A DNA stretch of 64,000 bases from Ascarosepion bandense (Eukaryota > Mollusca > Cephalopoda > Sepiida > Sepiidae). Shown piece after piece: positions 44,556-54,282 of the stretch (its first letter is position 1; each line of letters opens with the position of its first letter). Both the position numbers and the translations under genes were made by a program. The DNA lies in contig JBBBDQ010001124.1 in assembly GCA_037127315.1 (NCBI GenBank), positions 1,897,501 through 1,961,500 of the forward strand. Reading direction: 5' to 3'. Below the pieces are notes generated by a model. It was not told where the DNA came from. It ran no database searches and saw only the letters and a list, made by a program, of their open reading frames with translations.

Positions 44556-44919
44556 TTAGCTTAGACCAGATGGCAAAAGTAACCTCAGCATCGCAACAAA
44601 CATTTTTCAGCCGACCCTAATCGAAAGTGCTATAATCAGAGTCGGGTTCTTGTAGAGAGCCCTCATCAGAGAGTTTTGTTTCTGATAAAGCAACAATATC
44701 AATGTTATATCGAGCCAGCTCATTGCACACAAGGGCACTTCTGCGTCCAGGAATGCATTGATGTACCTACTATTGAAAAAATACAAAATGACCGCCTCCC
44801 GAGTGTGACAGGCGGGAAATATCGAGCACTTTTTATAAAAGCAAATGCTTGAACAGTGGTTTTTTAATCTACGTGTTCTTTCACTTTCTTGTAATATATA
44901 TATATATGTATATTTTTAG

Positions 44920-45006
44920 TGTTTCAATCCTGGGTTAGGAAGCGATCGGTGTCTAACCCTACTGATGAGCTGTGATATGGCGAAACAGATCTGTCTGCAG
45001 ATGACT
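44920..45006 (+). mobile_element. SINE G, 5'-truncated
   Basis: Begins at the B-box region (GTTTCAATCCTGGG), then linker and ribozyme, ending GATGACTGTATA. Confidence 0.85.
44957..45000 (+). ncRNA. Hammerhead ribozyme of SINE G, intact core
   Basis: CTGATGAG (44962-44969), stem II CTGT/ATGG closed with G-U pairs, CGAAAC, palindromic stem III, cleavage after GTC at 44995. Stem I (CCCTA/TGCAG) has two mismatches. Confidence 0.85.
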
Positions 45007-45036
45007 GTATATTTCTCGCCTGTCACGCTCGAGGGG

Positions 45037-45240
45037 AATTTGTAATATGTATATATATATAAATAACCCGGATATAAGATACCCTGATATAAGAGCGGTT
45101 TTCTCTGGTCCTAAATTATAGCCTGTGGTAATGTATATAAAATAGACCAAACCCGGATATAAAAGAAACCCGGATATAAGATCATTTTTATCCGGTTCCG
45201 ACAACTCTCTTATATCATGGTCACACTGGATATATATATA
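45037..45240. repeat. Degenerate CCCGGATATAAGA repeats
   Basis: The phrase occurs at about 45068, 45151 and 45169, with a related CCTGATATAAGAG at 45082, and is followed by (TA)n. Family unknown. Confidence 0.6.
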
Positions 45241-45244
45241 TATA

Positions 45245-45736
45245 TTACTCTCCTTCATGACCGTCTGAAGATGGAAGGTCAATTTAAATACCTTTCATTA
45301 TCATATATATCTTCATTCAAATATATTTCACTGAATAATATAGATATATTATATCTATTTATTTCATAATAATCCTTTCTAGATCTTTAATTAGCTTCTT
45401 CATGTTAAGTTGAAATTCATCAAAAAAAGCACTGTAGTTTTTCCTTGCCATAGTACTTTCGATCTCCCCCGAGTGTGAAGACAAACTTATTGTAATTGTG
45501 ATCGTTGTGATGATGTTTTTTTGGAAACACGCTCTGATATATTTATTTTGAAATTTAAATTTTTTCTGTGGTAGCTATTGGGATGCTTTTTGCAGAAACA
45601 TCTTAGCTATCACGGATAAATGTAAAATTTGAAAATAGTTTTAACAGAGCACATTCATGCATATTTTCAGAAATCAACATCACAGCGATCGCAACTACAA
45701 TAAGTTGGTCTTATATATATATATAGTCTGCCTCCT
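45245..45736. other. Unassigned spacer
   Basis: No recognised gene or repeat. Confidence 0.5.
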
Positions 45737-45864
45737 ACCGAGCGCCCATAGCTCAGAGGTAGAATCGCCAATTCGATCGGGTTTCAATTTTGGGTAAAAG
45801 CAATCGGATGTCTAACCATACTGATGAGCAGTGATACAGCGAAACAGATCTGTCTGCGGATGAC
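45737..45864 (+). mobile_element. SINE G with complete head
   Basis: Head GCGCCCATAGCTCAGAGGTAG with a 10-bp deletion before the B box, linker, ribozyme, then GATGAC and (TA)n. Confidence 0.9.
45816..45859 (+). ncRNA. Hammerhead ribozyme of SINE G, intact core
   Basis: CTGATGAG (45821-45828), stem II CAGT/ACAG with one A-A mismatch, CGAAAC, AGATCTGTC, cleavage after 45854, stem I CCATA/TGCGG with one mismatch. Confidence 0.85.
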
Positions 45865-45879
45865 ACTATATATATATAT

Positions 45880-46255
45880 ATATACATATATATATACCAA
45901 AGTTTAATTAATGACGTTTAACAAGGCACTGCGATTAAGGTTTTTATTAAATTATTTTTGTGTTCGTATAAAGGTTTTATTTTCTGGACATAAAGTGTAA
46001 AATTGTTCAAATATTCTGCATATATGATCACTTTCGGCTATTTATAGTCATTATCAAGGAGGATTTTTTTTTTATTTTTAACTGAATGCATGAACTTTTT
46101 ATGCACGTATCTAGAGTTTTCGGATTTTTTAAAAAATACCGTCTGCTCATTCAGTAATTAACAACACTTTTTCAAACTACCTCATCGGTCAGACTCAAAC
46201 TATTTCTTTTTAAAGTAACTAATAGCAATCGTGAAAATGCAGATAAAAACCATAT
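45880..46255. other. Unassigned spacer
   Basis: AT-rich, nothing recognised. Confidence 0.5.
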
Positions 46256-46299
46256 TCTTCTTCTTCTTCTTCTTCTTCTTCTTCTTCTTCTTCTTCTTC
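46256..46299 (-). repeat. (GAA)n 3' tail of LINE E
   Basis: TTC repeats on the plus strand, i.e. GAA on the element sense strand, directly after its last codons. This defines the family's microsatellite tail. Confidence 0.9.
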
Positions 46300-46862
46300 T
46301 TCTATGTGCCCTGTCCTTTCAGGACGTAGGCGATCATGGCTTTCCACGTCTCCCTATCCCTGGTGGCTTTTAGCACGCTTTCTCCTGTCGCACCATGCAA
46401 CTCCTGTTCCGTCATCCACTTGATCAGGTCCTTCAAATATGTTATCTGCTTCTTTCCCCTGTCTCTTCTTTCCTCTATCTGGCCTGTTAGTATCAGGTTA
46501 TCCAAGCTCTTCTTCCTCATTGCATGTCCCAGGATCTTTAGTTGTCTCTTCCTGATGCTCAGTATTAATTTCCTTTTCGTCTCCATCCTTTCCAAAACCT
46601 TGTCATTGCTCACATGCTCGTTCCATGATATACGTAGCACCCTTCTGTAGAACCACATTTCAGCTGCTTCAAGTTTTTTCTTCATCTTCGAAGATATTGT
46701 CCAACATTCACTGCCATATTGAAGAACCTATATCACATAGCAATCCAGAAATCTCCTTTTTGTTTCCAGTGAAATTGTCCTGTTTCTTAATACTTTACTC
46801 AACTTCTGGAATGCTCTTTCGCCATGCCAATTCGCCTTCGGATTTTAGTGTCGCACTTTCCC
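46300..46862 (-). pseudogene. LINE E C-terminal region, best 3' copy
   Basis: An open antisense stretch of 127 residues includes KLEAAEMWFYRRVLRISWNE, IRKRQLKILGHAMRKKSLDN, IEERRDRGKKQITYL and ETWKAMIAYVLKGQG up to its stop, then the GAA tail. Upstream (46686-46862) the frame is broken but still matches the family. The RT catalytic core is not included. Confidence 0.85.
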
Positions 46863-46869
46863 GATAAAA

Positions 46870-47010
46870 ACAAAATTCATGAATAATTATATTGGAAATA
46901 CCACGACATACTCCAGTAGACAACTCATTACACTTGTCTGACCATAGCTCAATTAAGATTCACTTAAACATATATAAATTAGTTCAATTCTCACTGAGTA
47001 CCCATACTTT
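46870..47010. other. Spacer with SINE C-like phrase
   Basis: AATTCTCACTGAGTACCC near 46988 resembles the 3' end of the SINE C head; otherwise unassigned. Confidence 0.4.
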
Positions 47011-47011
47011 C

Positions 47012-47486
47012 GGCTCTGTTTGTTCTATAGATATTTTCATGACTTCTGTCACTGGTGCCACCGCCACAGGAGTTTACTCGTGCAACCAGACTGGCAACAG
47101 GGTCCCACCCATTCACAGTTAGATCAACCAAATGCAGGTGACAATTCTACTCCCTCGGCTTCTTTTCTCGCACTTCCCGCCTGTGGAACTTCTTTCCCTA
47201 TTCTTGCTTTCCTGGCGGCTACAACCTCCAGGAATTTAAATGCAATGTCAATTGCCATCTCTTATCCATTTGACTCCAGTTCTTTCTACATCACCCTGTA
47301 TATTTTTTCCTTTCTCTTTACATTTGCAACAGTCATCACACCTGTATTCCCATCCTTCTCTGACACCTCCTGTAAATGGTTCGTCTTTCTCTTTACTCTC
47401 CTCCTATCTAGTCTTTTACTCTTATGTAGCCCCCTGCGCATCAGTAGTGTTACCGCCTTGCTTGGGGTGAAACGATTAAAAAAAAT
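47012..47486 (+). pseudogene. LINE D C-terminal fragment and 3' UTR
   Basis: Reads FYRYFHDFC then, across frameshifts, a SHPF-like and ASFLALPACGTSF segment and RNLNAMSIAISY. It ends in the terminal block GTAGCCCCCTGCGCATCAG ... GGGGTGAAACGATT plus A tail. No VNTR units in this copy, unlike its neighbour. Confidence 0.8.
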
Positions 47487-47610
47487 CTAAGTGGCGCTTA
47501 GAAAATCAACATAAGTACCTACCAAACTCCATCCACAATATACTTATAGAAAATGCAAGTATAATAACCTCATTTACATGTAAAAATGACTAAAAACAAT
47601 TAAAGCACTA

Positions 47611-50035
47611 GACTAAACTATCGCCCGGTTCACACTCCACCCACGTCTATTGAACAGGTGAAGAGGCTCATCCCTTGTTTCCTGTTTAGGATGTGGTTTC
47701 CGGTTTTGCTCTTTTCCAATCTTTTTACTCTTTTTATTTTATTTTATTTTATTTTTTTTCAATGGGAGTAGATAGACTAAACTATCGCCCGGTTCACACT
47801 CCACCTACGTCTATTGAACCGGTGAAGAGGCTCATCCCTTGTTTCCTGTTGAGGATGTGGTTTCCGGTTTTGCTCTTTTCCAATCTTTTTACACTTTTAT
47901 TTTTTATTTTTTATTTTTTATTTTTTTTCAATTGGAGTAGATAGACTAAACTATCGCCCGGTTCACACTCCACCTACGTCTATTGAACCGGTGAAGAGGC
48001 TCATCCCTTGTTTCCTGTTGAGGATGTGGTTTCCGGTTTTGCTCTTTTCCAATCTTTTTACACTTTTTATTTTTTATTTTTTATTTTTTTTCAATGGGAG
48101 TAGATAGACTAAACTATCGCCCGGTTCACACTCCACCTACGTCTATTGAACCGGTGAAGAGGCTCATCCCTTGTTTCCTGTTGAGGATGTGGTTTCCGGT
48201 TTTGCTCTTTTCCAATCTTTTTACTCTTTTTATTTTTTATTTTTTATTTTTTTTCAATTGGAGTAGATAGACTAAACTATCGCCCGGTTCACACTCCACC
48301 CACGTCTATTGAACAGGTGAAGAGGCTCGTCCCTTGTTTCCTGTTTAGAATGTGGTTTCCGGTTTTTCTCTTTTCCAATCTTTTCACTCTTTTTTATTTT
48401 ATTTTATTTTTATTTTTTTTTCAATTGGTGTAGATAGACTAAACTATCGCCCGGTTCACACTCCACCTACGTCTATTGAACAGGTGAAGAGGCTCATTGG
48501 TTTCCGGTTTTTCTCTTTTCCAATCTTTTCACTCTTTGTTTTTTTTTTATTTTTTTTTTTTTCAATTGGAGTAGATAGACTAAACTATCGCCCGGTTCAC
48601 ACTCCCCCTACGTCTATTGAACAGGTGAAGAGGCTCATTGGTTTCCGGTTTTTCTCTTTTCCAATCTTTTCACTCTTTGTTTTTTTTTTATTTTTTTATT
48701 TTTCAATTGGAGTAGATAGACTAAACTATCGCCCGGTTCACACTCCACCTACGTCTATTGAACAGGTGAAGAGGCTCATTGGTTTCCGGTTTTTCTCTTT
48801 TCCAATCTTTTCACTCTTTGTTTTTTTTTTATTTTTTATTTTTTCAATTGGAGTAGATAGACTAAACTATCGCCCGGTTCACACTCCACCCACGTCTATT
48901 GAACAGGTGAAGAGGCTCGTCCCTTGTTTCCTGTTTAGGATGTGGTTTCCGGTTTTTCTCTTTTCCAATCTTTTCACTCTTTTTTTTTTATTTTATTTTT
49001 ATTTTTTTTCAATTGGAGTAGATAGACTAAACTATCGCCCGGTTCACACTCCACCTACGTCTATTGAACAGGTGAAGAGGCTCGTCCCTTGTTTCCTGTT
49101 TAGAATGTGGTTTCCGGTTTTTCTCTTTTCCAATCTTTTCACTCTTTTTTATTTTATTTTATTTTTATTTTTTTTCAATTGGTGTAGATAGACTAAACTA
49201 TCGCCCGGTTCACACTCCACCTACGTCTATTGAACAGGTGAAGAGGCTCATTGGTTTCCGGTTTTTCTCTTTTCCAATCTTTTCACTCTTTGTTTTTTTT
49301 TTTTTTTTTATTTTTCAATTGGAGTAGATAGACTAAACTATCGCCCGGTTCACACTCCACCCACGTCTATTGAACAGGTGAAGAGGCTCGTCCCTTGTTT
49401 CCTGTTTAGAATGTGGTTTCCGGTTTTTCTCTTTTCCAATCTTTTCACTCTTTTTTTTTATTTTATTTTTATTTTTTTTCAATTGGAGTAGATAGACTAA
49501 ACTATCGCCCGGTTCACACTCCACCTACGTCTATTGAACAGGTGAAGAGGCTCATTGGTTTCCGGTTTTTCTCTTTTCCAATCTTTTCACTCTTTGTTTT
49601 TTTTTTTTTTTTTTTTTAATTGGAGTAGATAGACTAAACTATCGCCCGGTTCACACTCTACCCACGTCTATTGAACAGGTGAAGAGGCTCGTCCCTTGTT
49701 TCCTGTTTAGAATGTGGTTTCCGGTTTTTCTCTTTTCCAATCTTTTCACTCTTTTTTTTTATTTTATTTTTATTTTTTTTCAATTGGAGTAGATAGACTA
49801 AACTATCGCCCGGTTCACACTCCACCTACGTCTATTGAACAGGTGAAGAGGCTCATTGATTTCCGGTTTTTCTCTTTTCCAATCTTTTCACTCTTTGTTT
49901 TTTTTTTATTTTTTATTTTTTTAATTGGAGTAGATAGACTAAACTATCGCCCGGTTCACACTCCACCCACGTCTATTGAACAGGTGAAGAGGCTCATTGG
50001 TTTCCGGTTTTTCTCTTTTCCATTCCTTTTACCCT
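47611..50035 (+). repeat. VNTR: 16 units in long (163-169 bp) and short (137-141 bp) forms
   Basis: GACTAAACTATCGCCCGG recurs at 47611, 47775, 47944, 48107, 48270, 48437, 48578, 48719, 48860, 49025, 49191, 49331, 49495, 49632, 49796 and 49937. Short units lack about 25 bp (TCCCTTGTTTCCTGTTTAGG region) so that CTCATTGGTTTCCGG is joined. The form order is L5 S3 L2 S L S L S S, with near-identical L-S dimers late in the array. The array runs into the LINE D terminal block, so it is an expanded LINE 3' UTR. Confidence 0.95.
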
Positions 50036-50095
50036 TACGTAGCCCCCTGCGCATCCGTGGCGTTATCGCCTTGCTTAGGGTGATATGATTAAAAT
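50036..50095 (+). mobile_element. LINE D terminal block after the VNTR
   Basis: GTAGCCCCCTGCGCATCCG, then TTGCTTAGGGTGATATGATT and an AAATAAATAAA tail. Confidence 0.85.
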
Positions 50096-50099
50096 AAAT

Positions 50100-50616
50100 A
50101 AATAAAAAGCTAATACTCAACAACTATGAACACGACCACATTCTGCTTGGGAAAATTTTTATAACTCTAGATAAATGCATAAAAGATCCATACATTCAGT
50201 TAAAAGTACAAATCATCCTTGATAATGGCAAATTCGCAGTGCTACTTTTAATGTTGAGGCTATAAATGAACTAATACATTTTTTATTGCTCAACTTGGCT
50301 ATTATAGAATTGGCGTTTGAAGTCAGATTTCGTAATTGACCTCCAACAGTCAGCGTGTTAACTAGCGTTTTTATCAATGTTCTCTTCGTCAGTCTTCAAA
50401 TTTATAATTTTCTACAGATGTATGTCGTTATTTCATACTTTGCTTAAAATTTCACTCACGCAAGCCCGAAGGCTATCCCACGCCCTTGAATGGTGGGGTT
50501 CTTATTTTATAAGCTCAGCAATGATGTAAAATTCTTCTGGTAAGGGTGTTTTCTTTCTCTCTATCTCGAGTAGATTGTTCTAGATATCGGACTTTACACG
50601 CAACCATATGTATATC

Positions 50617-50682
<66 letters not shown>

Positions 50683-51420
50683 TAAATATAATATGTGTAT
50701 GTGTATTGGTTGTCTGATATTTGCTCACATTGCAAATATTTCTGGACATGTACTGAGTTGTGGTTAGAGGGTTTATTTGAAATATAATTAAGGTAAATGA
50801 TTCTTTGCCTCTGAAATTTGATAATTTACATAATTAGTTCCTTCGAAGTGCAAATTCTCTAACGTATTTTTACGGTATTTAAAATCTTTAACAACCAAGT
50901 ATTCCATAAAATTCACGCATCTACGTGAGTACATATCTTCACGTATGCATGTTGTTTACATTATTATTGCCTTTGAATTTAGAAATTCTTCATAAGGTTT
51001 ATTTATTTTCTTTTAAAATATTGTAACACTTTTCCTGCTACAAGGCAATATTTGATTTTTAAACTGTAATATAGTTCCTGATGATGAACGATGACGTTCG
51101 TAAGTACTAGGACAACCTTTGGACAATTTTTATACAAATATAATTCGGAAATAAAAAACCTAATCAGAAACTATGAAACAATTCAAAAGAAAATATACAA
51201 GACTATGTTGACTCTCTCGTTTAACACAACTTGTTTAAAATAAAAGATGCTGCCAAAATATACGTACTTTATATATATATATATGCAAATTTCACTGAAA
51301 ATGACAGACAATGTATTATCATTAGTTTTTTTATATAATTTTTCATATATTTATATTATATTTTTTCTTTTCAGAATTCAAATTTTATAAGAATTGTCAA
51401 TATCCACTGCCCCATAACGC
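50100..51420. other. Unassigned; (TA)n at about 50620-50678
   Basis: A weak hammerhead-like phrase CCTGATGATGAACG ... CGTTCG lies near 51070-51110, but no GAAA follows. No coding signal. Confidence 0.5.
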
Positions 51421-51429
51421 AAATGCACA

Positions 51430-51712
51430 AAAGTCAGGAAGACAGAAGATGACAATTGGCATTGCATTTAAATTTTAAAGATCGCGGTTAGCAGGGAAGT
51501 AAAAATTCAGAAAAGAGTTCCTCGGGTGAGAAATTCAAGGGAATCAATTCTTAGAATAAGACATGCAGTTGTAGCTAGCTAGTTCAACAGTAAAACGGTG
51601 AAACCTATCTGCCCATCCAGTAAGACGTTTAAATTCATGCAGTCGAGGCACCAAGGAGGTAAACTCATTAGAATAATTACCATTATTGAAAAGACAAAAC
51701 ACAAAAGTCGTT
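51430..51712 (-). pseudogene. LINE D fragment
   Basis: Antisense match to the C-terminal region (GCATTTAAATTTTAAAGATCG and CACCAAGGAGGTAAACTCATT segments). Strongly decayed. Confidence 0.6.
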
Positions 51713-51714
51713 GA

Positions 51715-51771
51715 TCCTGGTCATTACTTAGATGGGTGACCGCTTGGGAATACCAGGTGCTGTAAGCGTTT
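51715..51771 (+). rRNA. 5S rRNA 3' fragment (pseudogene)
   Basis: CCTGGTCATTACTTAGATGG, GTGACCGCTTGGGAATACCA and GGTGCTGTAAGC are colinear with the last 57 nt of animal 5S rRNA, with a few substitutions. The 5' half is missing and LINE D debris precedes it. It joins a SINE A head at 51772 with no spacer. Confidence 0.85.
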
Positions 51772-51935
51772 AGTTACGGATGTGCATTGTGGTGCAGTGG
51801 ATATCGGCTCGGAAAGAGAAATCGGTGAGCTCGAGTTCGAATTCCAGTTGAATACCCTGCATTCAATTAAGCACTGGTACCCTTGGGAAAGGTATTAATC
51901 CGTCCCTTCCTTTCACTTATGGGTTAAATAACAAG
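51772..51935 (+). mobile_element. SINE A, 3'-truncated
   Basis: Complete head (GTGGTGCAGTGGATATCGG; GAGTTCGAATTCCAG), ending after ATGGGTTAAATAACAAGG. Confidence 0.85.
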
Positions 51936-51984
51936 GGTAGGACATGGGGACCCTGCCCTTAAAAAACAAATCCCAATGAATCTT

Positions 51985-52148
51985 GGTACTCGTAAAGAAA
52001 AAAAAAGTATTACTAGACACAAAACTTATATAAAAAACAACAATAAATTGTTGAAAGAAAAAGGTATTACCAGCAATAAATAAATAAAATTTGGTTGGCA
52101 ATAAATGACCCCCCGAGGTTGATTTGCCTATAAAAACAAAACAAGCAA
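51985..52148 (+). mobile_element. SINE B tail
   Basis: TATTACCAGCAATAAATAAA and GGCAATAAATGACCCCCCGAG then CTATAAAAACAAAAC match the 3' end of SINE B. Confidence 0.65.
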
Positions 52149-52313
52149 CCAACTAACATAGGGAAGGCTCTGTTTTCAAAACCCTTTGGGTTTGGGGCTA
52201 ACAACTTAACTCCTGTAAAAAACGACTTGCTAGAGAAACCACAACGACAACAACAACATCTAACCGAGGACAGTGGTTCTATGCTTCCCGGGGGTGGGGT
52301 GCTCCAAAAGGGT

Positions 52314-52315
<2 letters not shown>

Positions 52316-52370
<55 letters not shown>
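52316..52370. repeat. (CA)n microsatellite
   Basis: About 27 uninterrupted CA units. Confidence 0.95.
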
Positions 52371-52371
<1 letters not shown>

Positions 52372-52460
52372 CTGAAATTATGAATTAAATCCGGCAGAAT
52401 GATTAAAAAAGAAACAAGTAGGAAAACCTTTATAAATTTAATAGGTTTATGTGCTATTGT

Positions 52461-52767
52461 ATTGTGTTGTGCAGTGGATATCGGCTCGTAAGGTGAAAAC
52501 GGAGAGCCGAGTTCGAATTCAAGTTGAATACTTTGCATTTACTTACGTGCAAATACCCTTAGGAAAGGTATGAATCTACCGCTTCTCCCTCAAGCTATAG
52601 GTTAAATAGCAGGACAGATTGGGTTCTATAGCCTTAGCTGGCAACCAGTCTACTGCAGAAAGTAATGGTTACCTACTGTGGGAAAATCTTCTGCCAAGTC
52701 AGTCATGTCTCTTTCGAGACATTATCGCTCAGGCATGTATCACGTATGGTACTTAACTGACTGACTT
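52461..52767 (+). mobile_element. SINE A, full length, diverged
   Basis: Head GTTGTGCAGTGGATATCGG to tail GTACTTAACTGACTGACT. Confidence 0.9.
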
Positions 52768-53520
52768 ATAAAAGATGGCGACTGACATTATATTTAATTT
52801 TTTGAACGTAGACAGCAGAGTAGCAAAAAACTGGCAAGAAGTTCCATTTCAGGAAACTATTAGATTAGAAAGCAAGAAGTTCCATTGAAGAAACTGTTGG
52901 ATTAGAACTTGCAGTTATATTTTCAGTTAAACCATAAGGTCTTGTTGATAATCTAGGGGAATGTTTAAATTCATGCGGTTGGGATACCAAGGAGGAGAAC
53001 AATTTCCATGAGAATATTTATAGAAAAAACCCCCAAAAAACCCAGAAAAACAGAGGGAATCTACGTCACTGCGGTGAGAAAATAACTGAATTCGAGATGC
53101 CTGATCAGGACCGATAACATTACAGATTAAACTTTAGATTTTGTTGAGAATTTCGAAATATATAGCAGGGACACCAGACCAGTTGTGGCAGCAATATTCA
53201 ATGCACGGACCAACGGTAGATTTATAAAAATGCAAGATGGATTCTGTCAAGAAAAATTATCTGGCACGACACAGTAAACCAACTTTCATGACAGTAGACG
53301 TAGCAATTGAATCAATATAATGATTTCATTTTATGTCAGTGGAGAATATGAGACCAAAAAAGCGCGATGACCTCCTCTTCTGGGGGTTAGCATGAGCTAT
53401 ACTGATGAAAAGTAAAAATACTTCTCTATGCTGATTAAAAGATAGTAGTTTGGTTTTGGAAACATTAAAATTAACAAGCCACTTTTTGCCACAGTTAACT
53501 CACGAAAGGTGCTTGTTTGT
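52768..53520 (-). pseudogene. LINE D fragment including the post-catalytic RT region
   Basis: Antisense, across frameshifts: WLVNFNVSKTKLLSFN, IDSIATSTVMKVG, STVGPCIEYCCHNWSGVP, ILNKI, SLICNVIGPDQASRIQ and SHRSDVDSLCF. These follow the order of a CR1/Jockey-like RT thumb region and C-terminus, and complement the copy at 7928, which holds the catalytic box. Confidence 0.8.
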
Positions 53521-53532
53521 TAAGCGGCATGC

Positions 53533-53845
53533 CAGTTTCTTATGGGCCATTTAATGCCAAAATTTAATTAGAAATATATTTTACAAAAATGCATTGCTGA
53601 TAAATGATTTTACTATGAAAATGTATTGCCGGTATTTTAACTATGATTTTTTATACTTTCATAGTGTTTTGACCCCAGTTTGGGAGTTAACTATTTAACT
53701 ATAGCTGGGAGCCTAATATGTGCTACCACATCTGGTCAGGGTGGATTTGGAAACAACAACACTTAAGAGGTGGTTCCATGCTCCTCACGACTTCCCGATC
53801 AGAGACCTTATTGTTGTATGTCGTTTACTGTTACAACCAGGATCG
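53533..53845 (-). mobile_element. SINE B, antisense
   Basis: Tail block GGCCATTTAATGCC at the left, tail units, then the head (GTGCTACCACATCTGGTCAG; GTTGTATGTCGTTTACTG) at the right. Confidence 0.8.
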
Positions 53846-53921
53846 GCGAAAATTAAACAAAGTATTAAGAAACAGAAAAATTTCGTTATTAACAAAGTAA
53901 AGAGTGTTGAAATACCGTGTA

Positions 53922-54232
53922 ATCAGTCAGTTAAGTGCCATACGTGATACACGCTTGGGCGATCATGTCTCGGAAGAGACATGACTGACAGGGCAGAAGA
54001 TTATCCCGCAATAGGTTGCCATTGCTTTCTGCGGTAGACTGGTTGCCGACCAAGGCTATAGAACCCAATCTGTCCTGTTATTTAACCCATAACTGGAAGG
54101 AATAGACGGATTAATATTTTCCCAAGGGTATTTGCGCGTAAGTGAATACAATGAATTCGGCTGGAATTCGAACTCGGCTCCCCGATTTCTCGTTCCGAGC
54201 CGATATCAAATGCACCACAACGCACATCCGCT
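53922..54232 (-). mobile_element. SINE A, antisense full length
   Basis: GTCAGTTAAGTGCCATACG at the left through CCGATTTCTCGTTCCGAGCC to GCACCACAACGCACATCC. Confidence 0.9.
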
Positions 54233-54282
54233 GTGTAATATCAATCCTATATACCAGTAAATAGTGGATATTTCCTCAAAAA

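Larger units (their letters stand above)
43246..44765 (-). pseudogene. LINE endonuclease domain, split by a Helitron
   Basis: The antisense reading from 44765 gives RSALVCNELARYNIDIVALS and ETKLSDEGSL (N-terminal blocks of an AP-type endonuclease). After the Helitron it gives decayed FRQSDKKATW-like sequence, then an open stretch of about 138 residues with YVLFRRRNAKD and CWTDHRLIRAKLSL (the SDH-equivalent C-terminal block). This is the endonuclease of a non-LTR retrotransposon of the kind annotated in animals as craniofacial development protein 2-like. Multiple stops upstream. The RT is absent on the 3' side. Confidence 0.85.
44795..45036. mobile_element. Candidate short inverted-repeat element
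   Basis: CCGAGTGTGACAGGCGGGAA near 44803 is inverted with few mismatches at about 45008-45034 (TTCTCGCCTGTCACGCTCGAG). A SINE G fragment lies inside. No target duplication found. Confidence 0.5.

Noticed and set aside
48352..49191. 279-codon open frame with five repeated FSNLFTLF...GVDRLNYRPVHTPP blocks
   Set aside because: It is the VNTR read in one frame. Units vary in length and the frame breaks as soon as a unit is not a multiple of three; poly-T runs encode the Phe-rich parts.
50330..50400. Hammerhead on the minus strand at ACTGACGAAGAG
   Set aside because: The CTGACGA core is present but no stem II closes and the GAAA equivalent is absent.
51065..51115. Hammerhead at CCTGATGATGAACG
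   Set aside because: Stem II forms, but the sequence after it is GTAAGT, with no GAAA, and no NUH site follows.
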